A DNA stretch of 64,000 nt from Reyranella sp. (GCA_019750135.1 JAIEOV010000013.1:1-64000); one strand, 5' to 3'. Counted from the stretch's first letter, positions 53,369 to 63,171 are shown. Made by a program: numbers and translations. The notes: generated by a model not told the origin, from the sequence alone.

Positions 53369-55223
53369 CGCCCGGCCCGCCGGGCTGCTTGGGCCGCTCG
53401 GGTGTCTTGGGCGTCCGCGTGTCCGAGCCGTTGACCTTGGCGCGCTGGTCGGCCGGCCGGGCGGCGCGCGTCAGGTTGAAGGCGGTGTTGATCAGGCCGA
53501 CATGGGAGAAGGCCTGAGGGAAGTTGCCGATCAACCGGCCGGCTGACGTGTCGTACTCCTCGGCCAGCAGCCCGAGGTCGTTTCGGATCGCCAGCAGCCG
53601 CTCGAACAGCTTTTCGGCATCGCCGCGACGGCCGACCGAGGCATAGGCGTCGGCCAGCCAGAAGCTGCAGGCCAGGAAGGCGCCTTCGCCCGGCTGCAAC
53701 CCGTCGTCAGCCTCATGGGTGTTGTAGCGCCGCAGGAATCCGCCGACCAGGAGATCGCGCTCGATCGCCGCCAGCGTCCCGAGGAAGCGCGGATCGTGGC
53801 AGTCGATGAAGCCGACCTGCGCCAGCAGCAGCAGGCTCGCATCGAGCAGGGTGTCCTCATAGGCCGCCCGGAAGGTGTTGCGACTCTCGTCGAAGCCGCG
53901 ACGGCAGATCTCGGCGTGGATCTCGGCGCGAGTGGCGCGCCATTCCTCGACGGGGCCGGGCAGGTGATGGCGCTCGACGGCCTTGATGGCGCGATCGAAG
54001 GCCACCCAGGCCATCACCTTGGAGTAGGTGAAGTGCCGCGGCGGCCCGCGCGTCTCCCAGATGCCGTAATCGGGCTCGCGCCAGGTGCTGGCGACATGGT
54101 CGATCAGGGCGATCTGCACTTCCCAGCCGCTCTCGTTCGGCGCGAGGCCGCCCTTGCGCGCCTGCTCGAACGTGTCCATCAGCTCGCCGTAGACGTCGAG
54201 CTGGAACTGGCGGTGGGCGGCATTGCCGATCCGCACCGGCCGGGATTCGAGGTAGCCCGGCAGCCAGTCGGCTTCCCACTCCGTAAGCCGCCGCTCTCCC
54301 ATCAGCCCGTACATGATCTGCATGTCGGCGGGGTAGCCGGCGACGGCGCGCTGCAGCCAGTCGCGCCATGCCGTCGCCTCGTCATAGACGCCGGCGTTCA
54401 TCAGCGCGAGCAGGGTCAGCGTCGAATCGCGGATCCAGCAGTAGCGATAGTCCCAGTTGCGCGCGCCACCCGGCTGCTCGGGAAGCGACGTCGTGGGAGC
54501 GGCGATGATGCCGCCGCTCGGCACATAGGTGAGCGCCTTGAGTGTGATGAGCGAACGCCTGAGGGCATCGCCATAAGGGCCCTCGGTCTGGGTCGTCGCC
54601 GTCCAGTCGCGCCAGAACTTCTCGCAGGCGGCGAGGGCGACGGCGCAATCGACGGGCTTTGGCGGCGGCAGGTGCGAGGGCCCGTAGCTCAGCACGAAAG
54701 GCTTGGTCTCGCCCTTGGCGATGGTGAACATCGCGGCGGTCTTGAAGTTCTCACCCCACACTGTGACCGGCGTGCGCAGCACGACCATGTCCGGCCCGGC
54801 GACCGCCCGCAGCGCACCATCCTTCAGGCGGCTGACCCAAGGCATGGTCGCGCCGTAGCCGAAGCGCAGCACCAGCTCCATGCACATCGGCACTTCGCCT
54901 TCGTCGCCGCGTACCACCCTGATGACGTCGGAGGACCGTCCGCGCGGCTGCATGAAGTCGATCAGGGTGACCTTTCCGCTGCCGGTGCGGAACGTGGTCT
55001 CGAGCACCAGCGTGTCGCGTCGGTAACAGCGCGTGACTTCGATGACGTCGTCAGAGGGGGTGATCAGCCAGCGACCGTTGGACGGCTTGCCGATCAGCGC
55101 GGCAAAACATGCATCGGAGTCGAAACGCGGCCAGCACAGCCAGTCGATCGACCCGTCGCGGCCAACCAGGGCTGCGGTCTGGCAATCTCCTATCAGGCCG
55201 TAGCTTTCGATGGCGGCACTCAT
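53334..55223 (-). CDS. glycoside hydrolase family 15 protein (glucoamylase/trehalase-like)
   Basis: A 629-residue GH15 enzyme. The N-terminal beta domain begins [20 protein letters not shown]; the (alpha/alpha)6 barrel carries [23 protein letters not shown] with the general acid Glu, and [18 protein letters not shown] with the base Glu. Related bacterial enzymes hydrolyse trehalose or alpha-glucans. No signal peptide. The C-terminal 30 residues are Pro/Arg-rich and overlap gatB. Confidence 0.93.
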   Translation of the reverse strand: MSAAIESYGLIGDCQTAALVGRDGSIDWLCWPRFDSDACFAALIGKPSNGRWLITPSDDVIEVTRCYRRDTLVLETTFRTGSGKVTLIDFMQPRGRSSDVIRVVRGDEGEVPMCMELVLRFGYGATMPWVSRLKDGALRAVAGPDMVVLRTPVTVWGENFKTAAMFTIAKGETKPFVLSYGPSHLPPPKPVDCAVALAACEKFWRDWTATTQTEGPYGDALRRSLITLKALTYVPSGGIIAAPTTSLPEQPGGARNWDYRYCWIRDSTLTLLALMNAGVYDEATAWRDWLQRAVAGYPADMQIMYGLMGERRLTEWEADWLPGYLESRPVRIGNAAHRQFQLDVYGELMDTFEQARKGGLAPNESGWEVQIALIDHVASTWREPDYGIWETRGPPRHFTYSKVMAWVAFDRAIKAVERHHLPGPVEEWRATRAEIHAEICRRGFDESRNTFRAAYEDTLLDASLLLLAQVGFIDCHDPRFLGTLAAIERDLLVGGFLRRYNTHEADDGLQPGEGAFLACSFWLADAYASVGRRGDAEKLFERLLAIRNDLGLLAEEYDTSAGRLIGNFPQAFSHVGLINTAFNLTRAARPADQRAKVNGSDTRTPKTPERPKQPGGPGVRRREPSSAAR

Positions 55224-55268
55224 CAGTCGAGTGCAACGCCATGCGTGCGAATGAGGTTCCGGCCCGGC

Positions 55269-56447
55269 CTAGGGATCGGCGTAACGCACCAGGCTGGCCG
55301 ACAGCATGTCGGCCGACCACGAGACGGCGACGATCTGGCCGTCCGGCGTGCGCGCGATGTCGGTGAAGCTGCCGGGTTGGCTTTGCCAGCGGATCTTGCC
55401 GTCGACGCCGGCGCGCACCACGAAGCAGAGTGGTCCGGCCGCGGCACAGACGACGGCGGCCACGCCATTGCCATCGGCGATCAACCGACGCGTCTGGTCG
55501 AACGGCCACGGCGCACGGCCCAGCTCTTTGCCCTGCTCATCGAGCCGCACGAGTGCCGGGCCGCTCGCTGTCTGGAAGATATCGATCGTCGAGACCCAGA
55601 ACCCCGGCAGCATGACGAACGACGTTCCCAGCGTGTTGAAGGGCGAGCGGCCTTGCGGCGTGCCGTCGGCGGCAAAGCGCGCGACGGTCCATTGGCTGAG
55701 ACCGGACATCTGTCCGACTTCCTGGATGATCGCCGACACGCTGCCGTCCGCCTTTACGGCAAGGCCGTACACGTCCTCCGGATAGGCCGGCCCCGGACCG
55801 GCCTGCCAGATGCGCTGACCCACCGCGTCGAACTTGCCGATCCACCAGTTGAAGGGATCGGGACCGTAGCCGCCGCCGACCAGAAGCCCGTTGTCGGACG
55901 TCGGCAGATAGAACCGGGTGCGATAGAAGGCGCCGGCGACGTCGGCAGCCGGCAGCACCGAGGCTGCACTCTGGACCTTGCCGTTCGCGTCGACCCTGTA
56001 GAGCGTCGTCACCGCACGGTCGTCCTGGGGCAGGGCCACGCGGCTGTTCGAGCTCGACAGGAACACCGCTGCCTCGCCGGCGGGAAAGGCGACGACACCC
56101 AGCGATTCGGCATTGAAGCCGCTCGGCCCGACGCCTGCCTGCACCGGCAGCCGGGTGCGGTACTTCTGCGTGCCTTCGCGCGCGTAGGCCAGCAGCTCGA
56201 TGTGTGCACTCCGGGCCGGCAGGATGCCGTCGGGCGACGGCTGGAAGCTCGAGCTCGCGACGTAGATCGAGCCGTCGGCGCCGACGGCGAGGCGGCCCGG
56301 CGGTCCGAGGCCCGATAGACGGTGATCGGGCGGTGGCGGCAGGGCGACATTGAGCGTGACGCGCGGCGCCGGCGGATCGGGACTTTGAGCGTGCGCCGCA
56401 GCCGAACCGCAGAACAGGACGAGAAGGAAAACAGACGCGAGGCGCAT
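55269..56447 (-). CDS. secreted hypothetical protein, propeller-like
   Basis: A 392-residue protein with a signal peptide (MRLASVFLLVLFCGSAAAHA). The mature part has repeated beta motifs ending in Gly-rich turns (LAVGADGSIYVASS, GLAVKADGSVSAII, LIADGNGVAAVV, IARTPDGQIVAVSW), the look of a six- or seven-bladed beta-propeller. No catalytic signature. Function unknown; start MRLASV chosen over an ATG 12 bp earlier. Divergent from the lactonase-like gene (48 bp). Confidence 0.82.
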   Translation of the reverse strand: MRLASVFLLVLFCGSAAAHAQSPDPPAPRVTLNVALPPPPDHRLSGLGPPGRLAVGADGSIYVASSSFQPSPDGILPARSAHIELLAYAREGTQKYRTRLPVQAGVGPSGFNAESLGVVAFPAGEAAVFLSSSNSRVALPQDDRAVTTLYRVDANGKVQSAASVLPAADVAGAFYRTRFYLPTSDNGLLVGGGYGPDPFNWWIGKFDAVGQRIWQAGPGPAYPEDVYGLAVKADGSVSAIIQEVGQMSGLSQWTVARFAADGTPQGRSPFNTLGTSFVMLPGFWVSTIDIFQTASGPALVRLDEQGKELGRAPWPFDQTRRLIADGNGVAAVVCAAAGPLCFVVRAGVDGKIRWQSQPGSFTDIARTPDGQIVAVSWSADMLSASLVRYADP

Positions 56448-56495
56448 GACGCGAATCATATGTGCTACGCTTTGGTCACGGAAGAGAGGAAGCAA

Positions 56496-57263
56496 ATGAC
56501 GGCGAAGCTCTACGCCATGACCTGCGGCCGTCTGGTCGGCCGCCTGAAGGACATGATCGAAGGCGAGGACGGCCAGGTGGCCTTGCCCATCCCGTCCTAT
56601 CTCATCGAGCATCCCAAGGGACGCGCGCTGTTCGACACCGGCATGCATCCGCAGTTGCGCACCGACGCCGCCGGCCGGATCGGCGAGCGTGCCGCGCGTA
56701 TCTTCGGCTTCGAGCAGTACGGCGCCAAGGACGATGTGAAGTCGCGCCTGGAATCGATCGACCGCGATCCAGGCAAGGTCGACTACATCATCAATTCACA
56801 TCTTCACTTCGACCATGCCGGCGGCAACGAGCTGGTGCCGAACGCCACCATGGTTGTCCAGAAGCGCGAATGGCAGGCGGCGCAGGATCCCGAGACGGCG
56901 GCCAAGGTCGGCTTCTTCCGTGCTGACTTCGACCACGGCCATCCGGTCAAGCAGGTCGAGGGCGAGCACGACCTGTTCGGCGACGGCAGCGTGGTGTGCA
57001 TCCCGACCTACGGCCACACGCCCGGTCACCAGTCGCTCAGGGTACGCACCGAGAATGGCGAGGTCGTGATCACGGGCGACTCCTGCTACTTCTGCCGCAC
57101 GCTGCGCGAGCGTCGTCTGCCGCGCTTCGTCTACGACCGCGAACAAATGCTGGCTTCGCTCGATCGGCTGGAGGCCTTGGAGAAGGGTGGCGCGAAGCTG
57201 TTCTTCGGCCACGATCCCGATTTCTGGAAAGACGTGCCCCAGGCGCCGGTGCCGGCGTTCTAG
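56496..57263 (+). CDS. metallo-beta-lactamase fold hydrolase, AHL lactonase-like
   Basis: A 255-residue metallo-beta-lactamase protein. The dinuclear zinc motif is NSHLHFDHAGG, with further ligands His in YGHTPGHQSLR, Asp in ITGDSCYF and His in FFGHDPDFW. It resembles the AttM/BlcC lactonase branch that opens homoserine or gamma-butyrolactones. GAGAGGA provides the ribosome site. Quorum-quenching is possible but not proven. Confidence 0.9.
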   Translation: MTAKLYAMTCGRLVGRLKDMIEGEDGQVALPIPSYLIEHPKGRALFDTGMHPQLRTDAAGRIGERAARIFGFEQYGAKDDVKSRLESIDRDPGKVDYIINSHLHFDHAGGNELVPNATMVVQKREWQAAQDPETAAKVGFFRADFDHGHPVKQVEGEHDLFGDGSVVCIPTYGHTPGHQSLRVRTENGEVVITGDSCYFCRTLRERRLPRFVYDREQMLASLDRLEALEKGGAKLFFGHDPDFWKDVPQAPVPAF

Positions 57264-57271
57264 GAGGGATA

Positions 57272-57325
57272 GGAGCGCGGGCCTCCGGCCGGCCGATCAT
57301 GAGCGGACCGGAGGTCCGCGCTCCC
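57272..57325. repeat. palindromic repeat (REP/BIME-like), copy B
   Basis: GGAGCGCGGGCCTCCGGCC... faces ...GGACCGGAGGTCCGCGCTCC around a TCATGA centre, closely related to copies A (32978) and C (61503). It is between two converging genes. Confidence 0.75.
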
Positions 57326-57331
57326 GCTAAA

Positions 57332-58480
57332 TCACCCGTCGATCGGCAGGCCGAGCGCCATGCGGCCGGCGAGCTTCTGCTGCTGGCTGTCCGTCAGCGG
57401 ATGGTAACGCGCGCCCTGGATGTCGCGGAACGCGCGCTCCAGGCGCATGCTTTTGAAGAAGCCGGCGCCGCCCGCGGCAACCAATGCCAGCTCGACCGTC
57501 TTCACCGCACTGCGCGCGACCAGCGCGCGATGCTGGAAGACCTTGTTGGTGGTCTCGGGACCGGGCTGCGCCTGCTCCATGGAGTCCACCATGCTGCGAT
57601 GGGCGATCTGCGTCGCGGCGAGCTCGGTGTCGAGCTGGCCAACCGCGTCGATCGTTTCCGGCTGCGTGCGCTTGGCGGCCGCCGCCACCGCGATGTCGCG
57701 TGCCGCCTCGGCAACGCCAGTATAGACGGCGTAGATGAGCGGGAAGGCGACCATCGAGATGAGGTGGAACGACGGATGCCAGACGCCGGCCGGCCGGCGG
57801 GCGGCAATGGCGGCATCGGCCACGAACACGTTCTCGAGCTTGACGCTGTGCGAAGCCGTGCCGCGCATGCCGAGCGTGTCCCAGGTCTCGACGATCGACA
57901 CGCCGGACGCGTTCATCGGCACGCCGAACTGCAGGGCCGTCGGACCCTCGGCCGTCTGCCCCTCTGGCGTCAATTCGACGGCCCCGGTCATGAAGATGCT
58001 GGCCGACGGCGCGCCGCTGGCGAAGATCTTCAGGGCGTTGACCTCGTAGCCGCCCTCGACCTTCTCGGCCGTGCCGGAGCCCGGCAGCCAGTCGGAGCCG
58101 CCCGAGCTCAGGAGCTGCAGGCGCTCGCCGGCGACCCGCTTCAGCAGGCCGTCGGTCGGTGCCTTCTGGTAGCGCCAGCGCCAGGCCGCGGCCGCCACGG
58201 TATGGGTATGCATGGCGAGCACGAGAGCGGTGCCGCCGCAATAGTGCGCCAATTCGCGGAGCATACTGGCGAGTTCAATGCGGGACAGGCCGCCGCCGCC
58301 GAGTTCTGACGGGACAGCAAGGCCGAGGAAGCCATGTTCTTTGAGCGTAGCGATATTGGCGCCGACATAGCGGTTTTCCGCATCGCAGCGGCGACCTTCT
58401 TCGGCGATCTGGGGGCCGAGCCTGGCGAGGTCAGACGACCAATCGGGGGTTGAGGGCTTGAGCAGGGGCTGAACTGACAC
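57332..58480 (-). CDS. acyl-CoA dehydrogenase family protein
   Basis: A 382-residue flavoprotein of the acyl-CoA dehydrogenase/DszC-like group: GFLGLAVPSELGGGGLSRIE, ETWDTLGMRGTASHSV, and the C-terminal helical domain. The start is most likely GTG at 58480, because an exact AAGGAGG lies 5 nt upstream; the ATG at 58495 would place that site inside the gene. It is divergent from an AraC regulator, which probably controls it. It could be a monooxygenase rather than a fatty-acid enzyme. Confidence 0.9.
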   Translation of the reverse strand: MSVQPLLKPSTPDWSSDLARLGPQIAEEGRRCDAENRYVGANIATLKEHGFLGLAVPSELGGGGLSRIELASMLRELAHYCGGTALVLAMHTHTVAAAAWRWRYQKAPTDGLLKRVAGERLQLLSSGGSDWLPGSGTAEKVEGGYEVNALKIFASGAPSASIFMTGAVELTPEGQTAEGPTALQFGVPMNASGVSIVETWDTLGMRGTASHSVKLENVFVADAAIAARRPAGVWHPSFHLISMVAFPLIYAVYTGVAEAARDIAVAAAAKRTQPETIDAVGQLDTELAATQIAHRSMVDSMEQAQPGPETTNKVFQHRALVARSAVKTVELALVAAGGAGFFKSMRLERAFRDIQGARYHPLTDSQQQKLAGRMALGLPIDG

Positions 58481-58537
58481 AAATGCCTCCTTCATTGCTT
58501 GGCGACATAGATATCGTCGGATAGAGAGTGCGTCACA

Positions 58538-59584
58538 ATGACTGAAACACCGCCGTCCTTTGCCGATAGACCGCCTGGTGCCGATGTTCTGGCGGACATG
58601 TTGAGAGCCGTGCGCCTGACCGGCGCCATCTTCCTCAAGGCGAATTTCACGGAGCCGTTCGGGATTTTGTCGCCGCAGCGCTACGACGCCGCGATCCCCA
58701 TGGCCCATCTGCGTCACGTCAGCATCTTCCACTACGTTGCCAGCGGCGGTTGCATGATCGAGACGGCGGGAGGCGCCTGCCGCGAGCTCAAGCCCGGCGA
58801 CCTCGTGCTGCTGCCGTTCGCCGCTGAACACAAACTGTGGCGCGGCAAGGCCGAGTTCGTGCCGGCCTCGAGCATCGTCAATCTCGATTCCAAGGAAGGC
58901 GTCTGGTCGTTCAGCCACGGTGGCGGTGGAACGGTGACGCGCTTCGTCTGCGGCTTCATCGAATCGGCGGAGATGATGTTCGCGCCGATGTTCCGCTCGC
59001 TGCCCGAGATGCTGGTCGACCGCGCCGACGACGAGGCCGTGGGCTCGGGCATTGCCCGCACGATCGATGACATGCTGGCCCGGGTCGATACGCTGACGCC
59101 GGGCGCGGAGGTGATCCTGGGCCGCATGATGGAGCTGCTGTTCGTCGAGTTGCTGCGCCGCCATGCCGATCGCCTGCCGGAAGGCAGCAAGGGCCTGCTG
59201 GCCGCGGTGAACGATCCGCTGGTCGGCCGCGCCCTGCATCTCATGCAGTCCGAGCCGGGCCGGCGCTGGACGACAGATGAGCTGGCGCGCGAGGCGGGGG
59301 CCTCGAGGACTGTGCTGGGCGAGCGCTTCAACGCCGTGCTGGGCAAGCCGCCCATCGAGTATCTGACGAGCTGGCGCATCCAGCTCGCCGCCGACCGCCT
59401 GCGTAACGGTCGCGACGCCATCGCCCGCATCGCCGTCGACAGCGGTTACGAATCGGAGGCGGCCTTCAACCGCGCCTTCAAGCGCGTCACTGGCCTGACG
59501 CCGGGCCGTTGGCGCGAGGGCGACGGCGACAGCCCGCCCTTGATGCCCCTGCAGTTCGGCCGGTCTCCCTTCTCGGGGGCTTGA
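58538..59584 (+). CDS. AraC family regulator with N-terminal cupin domain
   Basis: A 348-residue activator-type protein. A cupin-like sensor domain (ELKPGDLVLLPFAAEHKLW) is followed by the two AraC helix-turn-helix motifs (TTDELAREAGASRTVLGERFN and IARIAVDSGYESEAAFNRAFKR). It is divergent from the acyl-CoA dehydrogenase gene (57 bp) and ends 5 bp before a palindromic operator of the next gene. Confidence 0.93.
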   Translation: MTETPPSFADRPPGADVLADMLRAVRLTGAIFLKANFTEPFGILSPQRYDAAIPMAHLRHVSIFHYVASGGCMIETAGGACRELKPGDLVLLPFAAEHKLWRGKAEFVPASSIVNLDSKEGVWSFSHGGGGTVTRFVCGFIESAEMMFAPMFRSLPEMLVDRADDEAVGSGIARTIDDMLARVDTLTPGAEVILGRMMELLFVELLRRHADRLPEGSKGLLAAVNDPLVGRALHLMQSEPGRRWTTDELAREAGASRTVLGERFNAVLGKPPIEYLTSWRIQLAADRLRNGRDAIARIAVDSGYESEAAFNRAFKRVTGLTPGRWREGDGDSPPLMPLQFGRSPFSGA

Positions 59585-59588
59585 CTCT

Positions 59589-59610
59589 CCTATTTATTAT
59601 AATAAATAGG
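59589..59610. promoter_or_regulatory. GntR operator, perfect 22-bp AT-rich palindrome
   Basis: Arms CCTATTTATTA and TAATAAATAGG are exact reverse complements with no spacer, in DNA otherwise near 65-70% GC. It ends 4 bp before the GntR ATG, so bound repressor would block initiation of its own gene and of the hydrolase behind it. Confidence 0.75.
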
Positions 59611-59614
59611 GTGA

Positions 59615-60412
59615 ATGGCATCTATCCGCACCCCCAAGCGCGGCGATCTCATGGTCGAGGAGATCAAGCGCTGGATCGCCGAGCGCCGGCTCGGACCGGG
59701 CGACAAGCTGCCCAAGGAAGACGAGCTGCAGGAGCTGTTCGGCGTCAGCAAGGGCACAGCCCGCGAGGCGCTGAAGTCGCTGGAAGTTCAGGGACTGGTC
59801 ACGGTGACCACGGGGCCGGCGGGCGGCGCCACGATCGGCGAGGTGCCGCTGGAGCGCGCCTTCCAGCTTCTGCAGAACTATCTCTTCTTCCGCGAGCTCG
59901 ACGTGGCGCAGATTTATGCCGTGCGCCGCGTGCTCGAGCCGGAGCTGGCGGCCGGCGCGGTGCCGCACCTGACCGAAGAGCATTTCGCGGCGCTGGAGCG
60001 CAGCATCGAGACCTGCGCGCCGCACCCGACGAGCGCCGAACAGGCGCTGACGCAACGCCAGGAAGACCTGCACTTCCACGACGTGCTGGCGGCGGCCAAT
60101 CCCAACATGCTGCTGCGCTTCTTCTGCCAGGTGATCAATCAGCTGCTGCGCCATTCCGTGGCGATGGGCGATCAGAACTCGGCGGCGGGCCACAAGCTCG
60201 GTGAGACCAATGTGGCCGCGCATCGTCGGCTGCTGGCGGCAGCGCGGCGCGGCGATGCTGAGCGTGTGCGCAAGCTCATGGTCGAGCACATCGACGAGGC
60301 CGAGCGGCATGTGAACCAGGTCGCCGCCGCGGTGCGCCGGCGCTTCGTGCTCGATTCGGATCTGCAGACGCGCATCGCGCATCCCTCTTCGGCGAAGGAG
60401 AAGGCGAAATGA
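59615..60412 (+). CDS. GntR family (FadR-type, FCD domain) regulator
   Basis: A 265-residue regulator: winged helix (KLPKEDELQELFGVSKGTAREALKSL) and an all-helical FCD ligand domain with RRVLEPELAAGA and metal-type histidines (DLHFHDVLAAANP). It probably senses a carboxylate and represses its own operon through the palindrome at 59589. The following serine hydrolase gene overlaps by 4 bp. Confidence 0.93.
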   Translation: MASIRTPKRGDLMVEEIKRWIAERRLGPGDKLPKEDELQELFGVSKGTAREALKSLEVQGLVTVTTGPAGGATIGEVPLERAFQLLQNYLFFRELDVAQIYAVRRVLEPELAAGAVPHLTEEHFAALERSIETCAPHPTSAEQALTQRQEDLHFHDVLAAANPNMLLRFFCQVINQLLRHSVAMGDQNSAAGHKLGETNVAAHRRLLAAARRGDAERVRKLMVEHIDEAERHVNQVAAAVRRRFVLDSDLQTRIAHPSSAKEKAK

Positions 60413-61501
60413 CCGGACGCAGCATCGGCCGCCGACTGGCGGTCATCGGCACGGGAGCGGCAGTCATGACGACGGCAGCATCGGGACGCGCGAGGGCGGT
60501 GGACGGCGACATGGCGGCTCGCCTCGCCGAGATGGAAAAGGACGGCCGCGTGTTCGGGCTGCACACCCTGCTGGTCTGGAGGGGCGGGCGCATGATGTTC
60601 GAGCACTACGAAACGGGCGAGGACGAGATCCGCGGGGAGCCGCTCGGCAAGGTGACCTTCGGGCCGGACGTGCTGCACGACCTGCGTTCGGTCAGCAAGA
60701 GCATCGTCGGCATGCTCTATGGCATCGCGCTCGCCGACGGCAAGGTGCCGCCGCCGGAGGCGAAGCTTTACGATCAGTTCCCCCCGGTATGCCGACCTGG
60801 CGAGCCAGCCGGGACGCGAGCGGATCACCATCGCGCATGTGCTCGGCATGACCATGGGCGTCGAGTGGGACGAGCTCACCCTGCCGTACCCCGACCCGCG
60901 CAACAGCGAGATCGCGATGGAGGCCGCACCCGATCGCTATCGCTACGTGCTGTCCTGCCCGATCGTCGGCCCGCCCGGCGAGAAATGGATCTACAACGGC
61001 GGCGCCACCGCGCTGCTTGGCTACCTGATCACCCGCGGCACCGGTGCGTCGCTGCCGGACTATGCGCGGCGCGTCCTGCTCGATCCGATGGGGGCGGGCC
61101 CGAGCGAGTGGTCGCACGGCAACGACGGCGAGACGATTGCCGCGTCAGGCATGCGCCTGCGGCCGCGCGATCTCCTGAATATCGGCCGCATGGTGCTGGC
61201 CAACGGCATCTGGCAGGGCCGCCAGATCGTGCCGGCGAAGTGGCTGGAGCAATCGACAACGCAGAGCGTCGTCATCGACGGTCCCTTCGGCTACGGCTGG
61301 CACTGGTATCTGCTGTCGTCGCCGGACGGCGCCGGGCGCACGATCGGCGCGGCCGGGTGGGGCGGCCAGCGGCTCTACGTCATGCCGGCGGCCGACCTCG
61401 TCGTGGCGATCAACTGCGGCAACTACTGGAAGTCGGGCGCACACCAGCGCCGCGTCACCGATGTGCTGCTGAAGGAGCTGGTGCTGCCGGCGGTGATGTA
61501 A
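60409..61501 (+). pseudogene. beta-lactamase-type serine hydrolase, frameshifted
   Basis: A secreted (RR-type signal, MTGRSIGRRLAVIGTG) class C beta-lactamase-like serine hydrolase split by one base. The first part has the nucleophile motif SVSKSIVG; the second, in another frame, has YNGG, GPFGYGWHW and GWGGQRLYV. The C-run at 60780-60785 has six Cs; five would join the halves as DQFPRYADLA. It is co-transcribed with the GntR gene (ATGA overlap). Either a pseudogene or an assembly error. Confidence 0.8.
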
Positions 61502-61502
61502 T

Positions 61503-61636
61503 GGGAGCGCGGACCTTCGGTCCGCTCATTGCGCGCGACTACAGTCGCGCGTCTTCGTTGAGGCAAGAGATGATCGCGCCACTGGAGTGGCGCGCCCCCA
61601 GCGAAGAACATGAGCGGGCCAGAGGCCCGCGCTCCC
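61503..61636. repeat. composite palindromic repeat (REP/BIME-like), copy C
   Basis: The outer units GGGAGCGCGGACC... and ...GGCCCGCGCTCCC match copies A and B, but here the centre is expanded with two further hairpins: GCGCGACT-AC-AGTCGCGC (61533-61550) and CGCGCCACT-GG-AGTGGCGCG (61575-61594). It lies between converging genes. Confidence 0.75.
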
Positions 61637-61637
61637 G

Positions 61638-62390
61638 TCAATTCTGCGGCAGGAACTCGAACATCAGGCCGCCCGACTGCTCGGGCGCCGTCAGGACGCG
61701 ATCGCCTTCAGCCAGGGCAAACGGCACGTTGTTGGCGCGCAGCAGCGCCTGCAGCGGCCGCGCGCGCTCGACGGCGATGGTGACGCCGACGATCGCCGGC
61801 AGGTCCTGCGGCGCCATCGCCTCGATCGCCTTGTATTCGGCCTGGTAGGCTGCCGACGACCAAATCAGCAATTCGACGGTGCCGCTCTTCACCACCATGC
61901 AGCCGTCCAGGATCTCCTCGGCCTTGGCGCTCCACTTCTCCTTCAGCGCCTTGGCGATCTCCTTGGGATTTTCCGCGACTGCATGCACTGCCATCATTGC
62001 CAGCGCGCCGTTGGGATGGACGATCCACTCCGGCTCCATGAAGGCATCGGGCGTCTCATGGCGCACCGGGAACCAGGGCAGGGGCCCATCGCTCTCGCCG
62101 ACCACGACACCGGCATCGACTTCGTAGCCGTCCTCGGTCTCCCAGGCGTGCGTGCGTTCCTCGCCCTCGAGCTCGGCGACGTTCGCCGCGACCGCGATGA
62201 CGGGCGGTTCGCCCTGCAGCAGCTCGAGGTAGTTGGGCACGTCGTCCTGGTCGGGCTGGAAGCAGATGCAGCGCGGCTCGACGCCTTCCGGCGTCAGGTT
62301 GAAGCCGAGCTGCTGCAGTCGGGTCGCCGCCGACTCCGGGTCGGTCAGCGTCAGGGAGAGGTGATCGATGTCGCGCGCCGAAATCTTCAT
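61638..62390 (-). CDS. VOC/glyoxalase-like protein
   Basis: A 250-residue protein made of two VOC-like halves (IDHLSLTLTDPESAATRLQQ; VGVTIAVERARPLQALLRANN). The first half resembles the glyoxalase-3 group of large, poorly characterised VOC proteins. No clear catalytic set. It is divergent from the GST gene (71 bp), a frequent pairing in detoxification. Confidence 0.82.
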   Translation of the reverse strand: MKISARDIDHLSLTLTDPESAATRLQQLGFNLTPEGVEPRCICFQPDQDDVPNYLELLQGEPPVIAVAANVAELEGEERTHAWETEDGYEVDAGVVVGESDGPLPWFPVRHETPDAFMEPEWIVHPNGALAMMAVHAVAENPKEIAKALKEKWSAKAEEILDGCMVVKSGTVELLIWSSAAYQAEYKAIEAMAPQDLPAIVGVTIAVERARPLQALLRANNVPFALAEGDRVLTAPEQSGGLMFEFLPQN

Positions 62391-62461
62391 GCCCGCTCAT
62401 ACAGGCTTAACCGGGGCACGCTCAAGTGCGATGCTGCGGCCTCGAACAATTGGGAGAGACC

Positions 62462-63088
62462 ATGTCAAAACTGACGCTTTACGGCATCTGGTTGAGCGGA
62501 CCGACCTACAAGGCGGGCCTGGCGCTGTCGCTGATGGGCGAGCCTTTCGCCTACAAGCATGTCGACCTGCGGGCCGGCGCCCACAAGCAGCCGGAATACC
62601 TCGCGGTCAACCGCTTCGGCCAGGTGCCGGCTCTGGTCGACGGTGACCTGAAGCTCTGCCAGTCGGGCTCGATCCTGCTCTATCTCGCCGACAAGTTCGG
62701 CAAGATGGGCGGCAAGACGCCCGAGGAGAAGGCGCGGGTGCGCGAGTGGCTGTTCTGGGAATTCGACAGGCTCGCCCCCAACGTCTACCGCCCGCGCGCC
62801 ATGAAGCGCGGCTTCATGAAGCTCGACGACAATCTCTACCAGCTCTACAGCGGCCTTGCGGGCGATGCGCTGAAGGTGCTGGACGCTTCGCTGGCAAAGT
62901 CGGCCTTCCTGGTCGGCAACGAGCCGACCGTGGCCGACGTCGCGGTTTACGGCGACGTGTCCTATGCCGGCGAAGCGGCCATCGACCTCGCGTCCTACGC
63001 CAACGTCAAGGCGTGGATGGAGCGCATGGAGAAGCTGCCGGGCTTCAAGAAGTACGAGGACGTGCTGCCCAAGCAGGACGCAGCCTGA
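62462..63088 (+). CDS. glutathione S-transferase family protein
   Basis: A 208-residue GST: thioredoxin-like N-terminal domain (KLTLYGIWLSGPTYKAGLAL, VNRFGQVPALVDGD with the cis-Pro, and LKLCQSGSILLYLADKFG) and an all-helical C-terminal domain (VGNEPTVADVAVYGDV). GGGAGAG precedes the ATG. Substrate not known; conjugation or reduction of electrophiles is assumed. Confidence 0.93.
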   Translation: MSKLTLYGIWLSGPTYKAGLALSLMGEPFAYKHVDLRAGAHKQPEYLAVNRFGQVPALVDGDLKLCQSGSILLYLADKFGKMGGKTPEEKARVREWLFWEFDRLAPNVYRPRAMKRGFMKLDDNLYQLYSGLAGDALKVLDASLAKSAFLVGNEPTVADVAVYGDVSYAGEAAIDLASYANVKAWMERMEKLPGFKKYEDVLPKQDAA

Positions 63089-63100
63089 TCGACCCTGCCG

Positions 63101-63171
63101 TCATCCCGAGGGCCATCGGCCGAGGGACCTTTAAGGCCATGAGCAAAGGTCCCTCGCTGCGCTCGGGATGA
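63101..63171. repeat. long inverted repeat between converging genes
   Basis: TCATCCCGAG...GAGGGACCTTT faces AAAGGTCCCTC...CTCGGGATGA with a 12-nt centre. This palindromic family occurs widely in bacterial chromosomes, and is a different family from copies A-C. It may end transcription of the GST and SRPBCC genes. Confidence 0.7.

Noticed and set aside
58481..58537. Short inverted CGAC...GTCG in the AraC/acyl-CoA dehydrogenase gap
   Set aside because: Only four base pairs match on each side, below what chance would give.
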